From NCBI GenBank assembly GCA_950073955.1, contig CATMRH010000021.1, positions 1 through 16,561 of the forward strand: a stretch of DNA of 16,561 bases, written 5' to 3'. Shown piece after piece: positions 1 through 7,572 of this stretch. This stretch comes from an uncultured archaeon. Lineage in GTDB: Archaea > Thermoproteota > Nitrososphaeria > Nitrososphaerales > Nitrosopumilaceae. Made by a program: the position numbers and the translations under genes. The notes beneath the pieces are model-generated. The model did not search any database and was not told the origin of the DNA. It saw only the letters and a list, made by a program, of their open reading frames with translations. Within the stretch, counting starts at the first letter, position 1; each line of letters opens with the position of its first letter.

Positions 1-420
1 TTTCTAGTTCACAACGAATCAGTAGGATCATCATTTACATCTCCGAGACCATTTAGAGTAAATGCTGGTGCAGTTCATTGTTATACTCTTGCACCAGATG
101 GTACAACTAATTATCTCTCAGAGGTTGAAACAGGTTCTGAAGTGTTGATTCTTAATTCTAAAGGAAAGGCAAGAAGAGTAACTGTTGGAAGATCAAAAAT
201 TGAGCGTAGACCAATGTTAATGATCAAGGCAGCTATAGGAAATGAAATCGGAGGAATTATTGCGCAAGATGCCGAAACAATTCGTTTTGTAAAACCAAAT
301 GGACAACTAATATCAGTTACACATCTAAAGAAAGGAGACACAATTATGGTACATGCAAAACCTGCTATGGGCAGACACTTTGGGATGGAAATTTCAGACG
401 AATACATATTAGAAAAATAA
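1..420 (+). CDS. aroB': 3-dehydroquinate synthase II (archaeal type), C-terminal part
   Basis: The reading frame is open from the first base to TAA at 418-420, giving 139 residues; the start lies upstream of the window. It matches the C-terminal end of the archaeal dehydroquinate synthase family (MJ1249 type). This enzyme oxidatively deaminates and cyclises 2-amino-3,7-dideoxy-D-threo-hept-6-ulosonate to 3-dehydroquinate, and so replaces bacterial AroB. Recognisable stretches are SPRPFRVNAGAVHCY near residues 14-28, YLSEVETGSEVLIL around 38-51, and the closing RHFGMEISDEYILEK. The next gene, aroD, starts 1 bp after the stop and takes the product of this enzyme as substrate, which supports the call. 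Assigning it to the archaeal rather than the NAD-dependent bacterial family rests on motif recognition. Confidence 0.9.
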   Translation, partial: FLVHNESVGSSFTSPRPFRVNAGAVHCYTLAPDGTTNYLSEVETGSEVLILNSKGKARRVTVGRSKIERRPMLMIKAAIGNEIGGIIAQDAETIRFVKPNGQLISVTHLKKGDTIMVHAKPAMGRHFGMEISDEYILEK

Positions 421-421
421 A

Positions 422-1093
422 ATGAAATACAAAACTTGTGTATCTATTGCAGAAAAAACGCCATACAGAATAAAACAAATATTGAAAATTGCACTAAAGA
501 AATCAGATTATGCAGAAGTCAGATTTGATTTTTTAAAGATCGAGCAAATTCCAGAGGCATTAGAGATAATCAAAAAAGATCTAAATAAAATTGTGTGTAC
601 ACTGAGACCAAAAACAGAAGGTGGAAAATTTTCAGGAAATGAAAAAGAACGAATTGCTATTCTAAAACTAATTGCTGAATACAATCCTTTCTTATTAGAT
701 GTAGAATTTAATACGTTAAAGAGAAATTCGTCATTGGTAAGATATCTAAAATCGACAAAGACAAAATTGCTTGTATCATGGCATGACTTTAAAAAAACTC
801 CAAGTTCTGCAGAACTAAAAAAGAAAATGAATCAAATGACCAAATTCTCATTTAATGTGAAAATTGTAAGTACTGCAAAATCAACTAATGATTCCAGTAG
901 AATGCTTGAGTTATACAGTAAAAAAGGAAAAAATAATTTGATATCATTTGCAATGGGGGATTTAGGTAGAATTTCAAGAATTTTGTGCCTATATTTGGGT
1001 AGCCCATACACATATGTTTCATTAGGAAATGCAGTTGCACCAGGCCAGTTCAGTGTTGACGAAGTAAAGAAAATTACAAATCTAAAAAAATAA
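422..1093 (+). CDS. aroD: 3-dehydroquinate dehydratase, type I
   Basis: A protein of 223 residues that dehydrates 3-dehydroquinate to 3-dehydroshikimate by a Schiff-base mechanism; it is expected to be a cytosolic TIM barrel. Visible family residues are Arg34 in EVRFDFL, Arg62 in TLRPKTEGG, the general acid/base His121 in VSWHDF, and the likely Schiff-base Lys147 in FNVKIV. Also visible are GDLGRISRIL (179-188) and the substrate-closing APGQF near 206-210. Its length is normal for archaeal type I enzymes, which are shorter than the bacterial ones. The ATG lies 1 bp after the dehydroquinate synthase stop, so the two are surely co-transcribed and probably translationally coupled. No clear Shine-Dalgarno sequence is visible. 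Confidence 0.95.
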   Translation: MKYKTCVSIAEKTPYRIKQILKIALKKSDYAEVRFDFLKIEQIPEALEIIKKDLNKIVCTLRPKTEGGKFSGNEKERIAILKLIAEYNPFLLDVEFNTLKRNSSLVRYLKSTKTKLLVSWHDFKKTPSSAELKKKMNQMTKFSFNVKIVSTAKSTNDSSRMLELYSKKGKNNLISFAMGDLGRISRILCLYLGSPYTYVSLGNAVAPGQFSVDEVKKITNLKK

Positions 1094-1112
1094 CCAAATT
1101 AACAGTTGAGAG

Positions 1113-1119
1113 TTTAAAT
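1113..1119 (+). promoter_or_regulatory. TATA-like box before aroE
   Basis: TTTAAAT is centred about 28 nt upstream of the aroE ATG (1144), the spacing expected for a leaderless archaeal transcript. It suggests that aroE-aroK-aroA can also be transcribed separately from the upstream aro genes. This is an inference from position and composition in AT-rich DNA. Confidence 0.4.
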
Positions 1120-1143
1120 CAATCATGTGCTCAGAAAAATAAG

Positions 1144-1965
1144 ATGGGAAAAACATTTGTAGTAATTGGAGACCCAATTGATCATTCGTTTTCTCCAAAT
1201 ATTCATAGTGCAGTATTTAGAGAATTAAATTTAGATTGTTCATATATTGCTTATAAAATTCCCAAAGGTGAATTAGAAGAAGGAATTGAGGGATTAAAAA
1301 AAATCAACGTTGACGGATTCAATGTTACTATTCCTCATAAAGTTGAGATGATGAAATATCTTGATAAAATGGATGAATCATGTAGTCTAATTGGTGCAGT
1401 CAATACTGTTACATACAAAGATGGTATTCTTAAAGGATACAATACCGATATGGATGGGTTCCTAGAACCTTTTAAGAAAAAGGAATTGAATATTGCAAAT
1501 ACCAAAGTACTTCTTCTTGGAGCAGGAGGAGCTGCAAGAGCAATAGTTGCAGGGTTTGCAAAAGAGAAAGCAAATAGTATAACCATTGCAAATAGAACAC
1601 TAGAAAATGCCAATAATCTTTTAGAGTTTGCAAAAAAAATAGGATTAGATGCTAATGCAATCAAAATTGAAGATGTTAATGATTTGGTAAAAGATTATGA
1701 TATTATTGTTAATGCAACATCAATAGGTCTAAAGAATGAACCAAGCCCAATTTCCTTAGAAGGTATTAATGAAAAAACAATTATTTTTGATATTGTATAC
1801 ATGCCAATGAATACAGATTTTATAAAAAAAGCAAAAGAAAAGAAAGCTATTGTTATTTTTGGATATGAAATGCTCCTAGGCCAAGCAGTAAGATCTTTTG
1901 AGATTTGGCACGATATGAAAGCGCCTTATAATGCAATGAAAAAAGCATTGCTGGGTGGATTTTGA
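1144..1965 (+). CDS. aroE: Shikimate dehydrogenase (NADP+)
   Basis: A protein of 273 residues that reduces 3-dehydroshikimate to shikimate. The N-terminal substrate domain shows DPIDHSFSPNIH (10-21) with the shikimate-binding Ser15 and Ser17, and GFNVTIPHK (58-66) ending in catalytic Lys66. It continues with GAVNTV (84-89) and GYNTDMDGF (98-106), where Asp102 is the second catalytic residue. The Rossmann domain has the glycine loop GAGGAA (126-131), NRT (150-152) typical of NADP+ binding, and NATSIGL (190-196). The C-terminal GYEMLLGQAVRSFEIW (240-255) is complete. The length is standard. A 50-bp gap separates it from aroD. Its TGA overlaps the next ATG by one base (TGATG), so coupling with shikimate kinase is likely. 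Confidence 0.96.
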   Translation: MGKTFVVIGDPIDHSFSPNIHSAVFRELNLDCSYIAYKIPKGELEEGIEGLKKINVDGFNVTIPHKVEMMKYLDKMDESCSLIGAVNTVTYKDGILKGYNTDMDGFLEPFKKKELNIANTKVLLLGAGGAARAIVAGFAKEKANSITIANRTLENANNLLEFAKKIGLDANAIKIEDVNDLVKDYDIIVNATSIGLKNEPSPISLEGINEKTIIFDIVYMPMNTDFIKKAKEKKAIVIFGYEMLLGQAVRSFEIWHDMKAPYNAMKKALLGGF

Positions 1966-2819
1966 TGGTTAAAGCAAAGGCTACGGTACATGGAGCAATT
2001 TCCCTCGTAAATGCGATTGCAATCAAAAAAGGTGCAACTTTAGGAATTGCATTAAAAGTAGAAGCAACAGTTGAAGCCAATTCTGGGAAGGGAATTATAC
2101 TCCAATCTAAAAATAAAAGCCTTAGTTCTCGCTTAATCAATAAAACTGTTGAAAAAATTGTTTCAAAGAAAGATTTGGAACAAAACAAAATTGTAATTAC
2201 ACTTGATTCTGAAATTCCAACTGGGTATGGACTCAAAAGTTCAAGTGCCATTTCATCTGCAGTAGCACTAGCATGTGCAAAGATATTCAAATCTAAATTT
2301 ACTGATCAGCAAATTTTACTTGCAGGAGTTGATGCATCAATTGAATCCAAAGTAAGCATCACAGGAGCATTTGATGATGCATGTTCATGTTATTATGGAG
2401 GATTCAATGTTACAGATAATGCAAAGAAAAAACGAATTCATTTTGAAAAAGGCCCAACCAATTTAGTTGTGGTAATCTTTATTCCCAAAAATAGAAAAAG
2501 AGGGAATCTAAATAATCTTAAACCTCTTTCATCTGTATTTGAAAAGGCATGGGAATTGACAAGAAAAGCAAACTATTGGGAAGCAATGATCATTAATGGA
2601 TTAACAACTGCATCTATTCTAAATTCAGATCCTGAAATCATTATAAGGTTAATAGAAAAAGGTGCGCTTGGGGCATCAGTTTCTGGAAATGGGCCGGCTG
2701 TTGCAGCAATAACAAAAAAGGAAAATGAAGCAAGCATAAAAAAAATATTTTCAACATTAGAAGGAAACTTGATTATTTCAAAAGTTAGTAACAAAAAGGC
2801 TGAAGTTCATGAATTGTAA
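1965..2819 (+). CDS. aroK: Shikimate kinase, archaeal GHMP-kinase type
   Basis: A protein of 284 residues that phosphorylates shikimate to shikimate 3-phosphate. It belongs to the GHMP kinase superfamily (as MJ1440), a non-orthologous replacement of bacterial AroK, which is a P-loop NMP-kinase-like protein. The ATP loop is the glycine/serine-rich stretch PTGYGLKSSSA at 85-95. AFDDACSCYYGG (135-146) follows, and the conserved GASVSGNGPA lies at 236-245. I chose the ATG at 1965, which overlaps the aroE stop as TGATG. A TTG one codon earlier also keeps the frame open, but it would only add one Met-like residue. The upstream GGGTGGAT may act as a weak ribosome-binding site. Its end overlaps aroA by 11 bp. 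Confidence 0.93.
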   Translation: MVKAKATVHGAISLVNAIAIKKGATLGIALKVEATVEANSGKGIILQSKNKSLSSRLINKTVEKIVSKKDLEQNKIVITLDSEIPTGYGLKSSSAISSAVALACAKIFKSKFTDQQILLAGVDASIESKVSITGAFDDACSCYYGGFNVTDNAKKKRIHFEKGPTNLVVVIFIPKNRKRGNLNNLKPLSSVFEKAWELTRKANYWEAMIINGLTTASILNSDPEIIIRLIEKGALGASVSGNGPAVAAITKKENEASIKKIFSTLEGNLIISKVSNKKAEVHEL

Positions 2820-4077
2820 AGTTGGAAAATCAAAGATTTCAGGGCAAGTGGTTTGCCCACCAAATAAGAGTTATACACATAGAGCAATTTTTCTTGCATC
2901 GCTTGCAGGAAATAACAGTAGAGTGGATAATGCCTTACTCTCAGCAGACACCATTTCAACAATTGAGGCTTGCAGAAAATTCGGAGCAGAGATAGAAATC
3001 GAAAATTCATCAATTATTGTCAAAAATCCGATTAAATTAGGTGCAAATGTGCCTGAGATCAATACAGAAAACTCTGGAACAACAATCAGAATTGCATCAG
3101 GCATTGCTAGTCTATTTTCAGAAGAGATTATCTTAACAGGAGATTCTAGTCTGCAAAAAAGACCTATGCAGCCTCTCTTAGATGCATTATCAAGTATAGG
3201 AGCACAATGTAGTTCAACAGATGGAAAACCACCAATCAAAATCAAAGGAAAAATTTCAGGAGGCAATGTAACAATTCCAGGAAATTTTTCAAGTCAATTC
3301 ATCTCGGCATTATTAATCAGTGCGCCGCTAACAGAAAATGGAATTAATCTAACTATAGAAGGAAATTTGGTTTCAAAACCATATCTTGATGCAACTATTG
3401 CTACAATGAAAAAGTTTGGAGTGTCTGTCCAAACATTAATCCCATACAAAAGATACAACATATCACCACAAATCTATAAAAATACTACATTTACAGTTCC
3501 AATTGATTTTTCAAGTCTTGCATTACTTCTTTCAGCTGCAGTACTCAATGGAGAAGAAATTATAGTCAAAGGAAGTATTGGAAACTTGCCACAAGGAGAT
3601 GAAGTTTTCATTGATATTTTAGAACAGTTGGGAGTAAATGTTACTATCAATAATGAAGAAATTAAAATCAAATCACCTGAAAAATTAAAGGGAGGAAGAT
3701 TTGATTTAAGTAATTCGCCAGACCTTCTTCCACCTCTTGCAATATTGGCATTAAATACATCAAACCCAATTGAGATAGTAAATGTAAAACATGCAAGATT
3801 AAAAGAAACAGATAGAATTGCAATTATATCAAGAGAACTTGTAAAACTTGGAATCAAAATTCAAGAAAAAGAAGATGGGTTGATTCTAGAAACATCAGAA
3901 AATCTAATTGGGGCAAAATTGAATTGTGAAAATGATCATAGATTATTTATGGCATTTTGTATAGCTGGAATGTACATAGGGGATTGCACTATAACAGATC
4001 CGGAATCAGTTAAAATTTCATATCCAAATTTTATAGAAGAGATGAATAGTCTAGGTGCAAAAATTCAAGTTCAGTAA
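2809..4077 (+). CDS. aroA: 3-phosphoshikimate 1-carboxyvinyltransferase (EPSP synthase)
   Basis: A protein of 422 residues that transfers the enolpyruvyl group of PEP to shikimate 3-phosphate. Landmarks run through the two-domain inside-out alpha/beta fold in the expected order. PNKSYTHRA carries Lys20, Ser21 and Arg25. ENSGTTIRI spans 87-95, and QKRPMQPLLDAL carries Arg118. SSQFISALLI starts at 161, and SPDLLPPLA carries the probable catalytic Asp305. RLKETDR carries Glu333 and Arg336, NDHRLF carries Arg378, and Lys402 lies near the C-terminus. All PEP and S3P contacts known from the family appear to be present. The ATG lies inside the end of the kinase gene (11-bp overlap), so translation is probably coupled. 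The length is normal. No strong T-rich terminator follows the stop. Confidence 0.96.
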   Translation: MNCKVGKSKISGQVVCPPNKSYTHRAIFLASLAGNNSRVDNALLSADTISTIEACRKFGAEIEIENSSIIVKNPIKLGANVPEINTENSGTTIRIASGIASLFSEEIILTGDSSLQKRPMQPLLDALSSIGAQCSSTDGKPPIKIKGKISGGNVTIPGNFSSQFISALLISAPLTENGINLTIEGNLVSKPYLDATIATMKKFGVSVQTLIPYKRYNISPQIYKNTTFTVPIDFSSLALLLSAAVLNGEEIIVKGSIGNLPQGDEVFIDILEQLGVNVTINNEEIKIKSPEKLKGGRFDLSNSPDLLPPLAILALNTSNPIEIVNVKHARLKETDRIAIISRELVKLGIKIQEKEDGLILETSENLIGAKLNCENDHRLFMAFCIAGMYIGDCTITDPESVKISYPNFIEEMNSLGAKIQVQ

Positions 4078-4148
4078 AATAATTTTCAAAGAAATTAACT
4101 AAAAATGGTAAAAGGTCCTACCGGTTGGTAAAAATCTGAAAATAAGTG

Positions 4149-4156
4149 ATATAAAA
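4149..4156 (+). promoter_or_regulatory. TATA-like box in the aroA-aroC gap
   Basis: ATATAAAA is centred near 4152. A start site about 26 nt downstream would fall near 4178, only a few bases before the short ORF at 4184-4222. The aroC transcript from this promoter would carry a leader of about 65 nt. This is in addition to the second box at 4217-4223, so aroC may have two promoters. The rest of the 166-bp gap holds TACC-GGTT-GGTA, a 4-bp stem too weak to call a hairpin. Confidence 0.4.
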
Positions 4157-4183
4157 AACAGCGATTTTTGTGCCTGTTTTGGC

Positions 4184-4222
4184 ATGGATGTTCTTGTTAT
4201 GGGTTCTGGGGCACGATTATAA
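4184..4222 (+). other. Possible 12-codon upstream ORF before aroC
   Basis: ATG at 4184 opens a 12-codon frame, MDVLVMGSGARL, with TAA at 4220-4222. It sits about 32 nt after the centre of a good TATA-like box and 21 bp upstream of the aroC ATG. The peptide is strikingly like the beginning of phosphoribosylamine-glycine ligase (PurD), whose first strand and glycine loop commonly read M-x-VLV-x-GSGxRE. It may be a leader peptide, the scar of a lost or rearranged purD start, or chance. It has no aromatic-codon run, so a classical attenuator is not supported. Confidence 0.3.
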
Positions 4223-4223
4223 A
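4217..4223 (+). promoter_or_regulatory. TATA-like box for aroC
   Basis: TTATAAA is centred about 24 nt upstream of the aroC ATG at 4244, placing transcription initiation at or next to the start codon (leaderless). It overlaps the stop codon of the short upstream ORF, so transcripts from the two boxes would differ by carrying or lacking that ORF. Confidence 0.45.
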
Positions 4224-4243
4224 CATCATTTAGCTTTGATAGT

Positions 4244-5341
4244 ATGTTGCCTGGAAGTTCTATTGGTCAGCGTCTTGTTTTAACAAGTTTTGGTGAAAGT
4301 CATGGAAATGCCATTGGTGCTGTATTAGATGGCTGTCCCGCAGGATTAGAAATTGATGAAAAAGAAATTCAAAAGATGCTAAACCTAAGAAAACCAGGTC
4401 AAAATCTTATTTCAACTCAAAGAAAAGAAGGAGATATAGTTGAAATTATCTCAGGAGTTTTTAGAGGATATACTACTGGTGCTCCAATTACAATGATGAT
4501 TTGGAACAGTGATCAAAAATCAAAAGATTATGAGACTTTGAAAACGAAACTAAGACCAGGACATTCCGATTACCCTGCTATGATAAAGTATAATCATTTT
4601 AATGATTACCGGGGCGGAGGAAGATTTTCTGGAAGATTAACTGCAACACACGTTATGGGTGGGGCCATTGCAAGAAAATTACTTAAAGTAACGTTAGGAA
4701 TTGAAACAAATTCATACACAGTACAAATTGGAAAAGTAGAGATGGAACGGGAATTTAGTGAAAAAATGATTAGTTCAATTTACAAAAATGAAGTAAGATG
4801 TCCTGAAAACAAAACTGCAAAAATGATGAGAGATAGTATTTTGGATGCAAGAAAGAAAGGAGATTCTCTTGGGGGGATAATTGAATCAGTTACAACAAAT
4901 GTTCCAGTTGGATTGGGAGAACCAATTTTTGGTTCATTAGAATCAGATTTGAGTAAAGCAATTTTTTCAATTCCGTCTGTTAAAGGAATTGAATTTGGTT
5001 CAGGATTTAGAGGTTCAGAACTTCACGGTTCTGAAAACAATGACTTGTATACTATTAAAAAAGGAAAGATAGTAACAAAAACAAATAATTCTGGTGGAAT
5101 TCTTGGAGGTATTTCTAATGGAATGCCAATTACTATGAGAATTGCTTTCAAGCCAGCATCATCAATTGCACAAAAACAAAGCACAGTAGATATTAAAACC
5201 AAAAAAATAACAACGCTTCAAGTTAAAGGAAGACATGACCCATGTGTTGTGCCCAGAGCGCCACCAGTAGTAGACTCACTTGTAGCTTTAACCTTAGCAG
5301 ATCATGCGCTCCTTGCAGGAACAATTAAGCCTATTTTGTAA
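4244..5341 (+). CDS. aroC: Chorismate synthase
   Basis: A protein of 365 residues that converts 5-enolpyruvylshikimate 3-phosphate to chorismate with reduced FMN as cofactor. The family signatures are complete. TSFGESHG (14-21) carries the catalytic His20, and LRPGHSDYPA spans 103-112 with His106. YRGGGRFSGR lies at 122-131. IEFGSGFRGSELHGSENND (249-267) and NNSGGILGGISNGMP (281-295) follow, and GRHDPCVVPRAPPVVD (329-344) carries the cofactor- and substrate-binding residues. RFSGRLTA replaces the RSSARETA usual in bacteria; I believe this variant is common in archaea. The ATG is placed by the family N-terminus just before GESHG and by the TATA spacing. The next gene begins 4 bp after the TAA, so aroC heads an operon with the chorismate-using enzymes. 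Confidence 0.96.
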   Translation: MLPGSSIGQRLVLTSFGESHGNAIGAVLDGCPAGLEIDEKEIQKMLNLRKPGQNLISTQRKEGDIVEIISGVFRGYTTGAPITMMIWNSDQKSKDYETLKTKLRPGHSDYPAMIKYNHFNDYRGGGRFSGRLTATHVMGGAIARKLLKVTLGIETNSYTVQIGKVEMEREFSEKMISSIYKNEVRCPENKTAKMMRDSILDARKKGDSLGGIIESVTTNVPVGLGEPIFGSLESDLSKAIFSIPSVKGIEFGSGFRGSELHGSENNDLYTIKKGKIVTKTNNSGGILGGISNGMPITMRIAFKPASSIAQKQSTVDIKTKKITTLQVKGRHDPCVVPRAPPVVDSLVALTLADHALLAGTIKPIL

Positions 5342-5345
5342 GAAA

Positions 5346-6716
5346 ATGTCTGATATCAATGAACTTCGAAATAGGATGGACGAAATCACACTGGAAATGA
5401 TAAAGCTACTAAAAACACGAACAGAAATTGCAAAAGAGATTGGAGAAGTCAAAAAGAATATTGGAAAGGGGATCACTGATGAATTACGAGAAGACAATTT
5501 ACGCGGAAAAGTAATCTCACTATGCAAAAATATAGGATTTGATGAAACGATTGCAACAAAATATTTGAATTTTCTCTTAAACGAATCAGTAAAAGTTCAA
5601 TCAATTAATAACCAAACGCACCTTTCTATTTTTTTAAAGGCAAAATCACTTGAGCAGCAAGGAAAGACAATTATTCACATGGAAGTGGGAGAACCAGACT
5701 TTTTACCACCACCTATTGTTAAAAATGCATTAGAAGAAGTATTTGACAAAGGATTTCTAAAGTATGGTCAAGCAAAAGGAATGCCAGTATTTCGAGAAGC
5801 ACTTGTAAAATATATCTCGGATAAATTCAACACCAATATCACACAAGATAATATTATAGTTAGTCCCGGTGCAAGATTTTCAATTTTCACTGCAATAACT
5901 ACACTACTTAATCCAGGAGATGAAATGATTGTCATAGAACCTGCATGGCCTGCATACAAAGACTGTGCACTAAATGCAGGAATCAAAGTTAGAACCATCA
6001 ATACAACTCTAGAAGAAAAATGGGAACCATCTTTAGAACAGATTGAAAATACAATTAATTCAAACACAAAAATGATTGTACTGAACTATCCAAACAATCC
6101 TACAGGAAAGATTCTTCCTGAAAAGTTACAAGATGACATAGTTGACCTGGCTAGAAAAAATAATCTATATGTGTTGAGCGATGAGATTTATTCGCAATAT
6201 GTAAAAAGTAGTTGGAAAAGCATTCTAAGATACAGTTATGAAAAAAGCATTGTTACTCAATCATTCTCAAAATCCCATGCCATGACAGGATTCAGGATTG
6301 GATATGGCATAGCAGATACAGAAATTATCGAAAAAATGGTAAAATTGCAGGCATTGTGCCTAACAAATGTATCAGAACCCATACAATATGTAGCAATGAA
6401 AGCACTTGAAGCAAATACTTCAAACAATACTAATACTATTCAAAACAGACTAGATGTGTTGGTACAAAAAGCAAAAGAGATGGGATTAGATTTTGTTATT
6501 CCAGATGGGGCAATGTACCTTTTTGCAAGAGTTAATCAAGATGGATTTGACGGCGTTCAATTTGCTAACAGTACACTTGAGAAAGGGTTAGCAGTAGCGC
6601 CAGGAGAAGGATTTGGAAATTACAAAAATTTCATTAGGATTTCTGCATGTCAGGATGAGAAAATACTAATTGACGGAATGAATATACTGAGTCACATCAT
6701 GAGTGAGAAACAATGA
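5346..6716 (+). CDS. Chorismate mutase (AroQ)-class I aminotransferase fusion
   Basis: A two-domain protein of 456 residues. Residues 1-85 form a helical AroQ chorismate mutase: Arg8, Arg25, Lys36, Asp45 and Glu49 fall where E. coli chorismate mutase has Arg11, Arg28, Lys39, Asp48 and Glu52. Residues from about 92 to 456 form a fold-type I PLP aminotransferase of the aspartate/aromatic group. It shows VGEPDF (114-119), NYPNNPTG (247-254), SDEIY (278-282) with Asp279 and Tyr282, SFSKSHAMTGFRIGY with PLP-binding Lys309 and Arg317, and the carboxylate-binding Arg431. The mutase makes prephenate; the second domain probably transaminates prephenate, phenylpyruvate or hydroxyphenylpyruvate. I chose ATG 5346, 4 bp after aroC. 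The frame stays open upstream to 5304, but that part lies inside aroC and precedes the mutase fold. The ATGA end overlaps tyrA. Confidence 0.9.
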   Translation: MSDINELRNRMDEITLEMIKLLKTRTEIAKEIGEVKKNIGKGITDELREDNLRGKVISLCKNIGFDETIATKYLNFLLNESVKVQSINNQTHLSIFLKAKSLEQQGKTIIHMEVGEPDFLPPPIVKNALEEVFDKGFLKYGQAKGMPVFREALVKYISDKFNTNITQDNIIVSPGARFSIFTAITTLLNPGDEMIVIEPAWPAYKDCALNAGIKVRTINTTLEEKWEPSLEQIENTINSNTKMIVLNYPNNPTGKILPEKLQDDIVDLARKNNLYVLSDEIYSQYVKSSWKSILRYSYEKSIVTQSFSKSHAMTGFRIGYGIADTEIIEKMVKLQALCLTNVSEPIQYVAMKALEANTSNNTNTIQNRLDVLVQKAKEMGLDFVIPDGAMYLFARVNQDGFDGVQFANSTLEKGLAVAPGEGFGNYKNFIRISACQDEKILIDGMNILSHIMSEKQ

Positions 6717-7567
6717 AGAAGAAACTTACAGTAATTGGTGCCGGAGGTCAAATGGGACAATGGTTCCTAAAATATTTTGCAAGTAAAAATTTTGAAGTTA
6801 CAGGTTATGATTCAGAAAATAAATTTTCAGAAAAAGACATCATAGAGGCAAGTTCTTTAGTTGGAGGAATTCTAAAGGCAGATTATGTTGTTTTGTGTAC
6901 TCCTACAAGAAGAACTCCAGAGATTATCAGATTAATCGCAAAAGAAATGAAGAGAGGTACATATCTTATTGATATTTCGTCTGAAAAATCCAAGGTGGCA
7001 GGATCATTATCAAAGATGCCATCTAAGATTAATCCAATTTGTATTCATCCAATGTTTGGTCCAGGAATAAAAACAATCAAAGGTCAAAATATTATTTCAG
7101 TTCCAATCAAGGATGCAAAAACAGAGTTATCTGTTGCAAAATCACTATTTGAAGGAGCAAACTTTGTTACAATTGATGCAATTGAACATGACAAAAAGAT
7201 TGCAGTGATTTTAGGATTGACTCATATGGTGAATCTAGTTTTTGCAAAAATTATCTCAAAAGATGAAAAGACGAACTTGACAGAAAAAATGTCTGGTACA
7301 ACTTTTAGAGTGCAAAAGATATTAGCAGAAAGCATAATGACCGAGTCTCCAGAACTGATTGAAACCATTATTGCAAACCCGGAGATTCGAAAATTTGCGG
7401 AAGAACTGTGGAAAGATGTTGGAAGATTACTAACCGCTGTTCAAGAATCAAAGACGGAAGAGGTAATTAGTTATATCAAAGAGGTTCAAGAGAAACTCGC
7501 TAAGCATACAGACACCAATGAATCCTACAAGAAACTGACAAAAATGGTTAAGGCCGTTGAAAAATAA
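6713..7567 (+). CDS. tyrA: Prephenate (or arogenate) dehydrogenase
   Basis: A protein of 284 residues that oxidatively decarboxylates prephenate to 4-hydroxyphenylpyruvate, or arogenate to tyrosine. The N-terminal Rossmann fold shows VIGAGGQMGQ (7-16) and ends its second strand in Asp33 (VTGYD), which favours NAD+ over NADP+. TPTRRTP (63-69), DISSEKS (87-93), HPMFGPG (112-118) and the His171 in GLTHMVNL follow the TyrA pattern, and the C-terminal helical dimerisation domain is present. Which substrate it uses cannot be read from the sequence. It is joined to the preceding chorismate mutase-aminotransferase by an ATGA overlap, so the enzymes that make and consume prephenate are translated together. 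No ACT domain is visible, so feedback control by tyrosine would have to act elsewhere. Confidence 0.92.
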   Translation: MKKKLTVIGAGGQMGQWFLKYFASKNFEVTGYDSENKFSEKDIIEASSLVGGILKADYVVLCTPTRRTPEIIRLIAKEMKRGTYLIDISSEKSKVAGSLSKMPSKINPICIHPMFGPGIKTIKGQNIISVPIKDAKTELSVAKSLFEGANFVTIDAIEHDKKIAVILGLTHMVNLVFAKIISKDEKTNLTEKMSGTTFRVQKILAESIMTESPELIETIIANPEIRKFAEELWKDVGRLLTAVQESKTEEVISYIKEVQEKLAKHTDTNESYKKLTKMVKAVEK

Positions 7568-7572
7568 CGGAA

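Noticed and set aside
1853..2290. 145-codon - strand ORF across aroE and shikimate kinase
   Set aside because: It crosses two well-supported genes on the other strand and has no motif; a shadow frame.
4105..4131. 8-codon ORF (MVKGPTGW) and the TACCGGTTGGTA inverted repeat in the aroA-aroC gap
   Set aside because: The ORF is too short to support and lies upstream of both TATA-like boxes; the 4-bp stem is too weak to call a terminator or operator.
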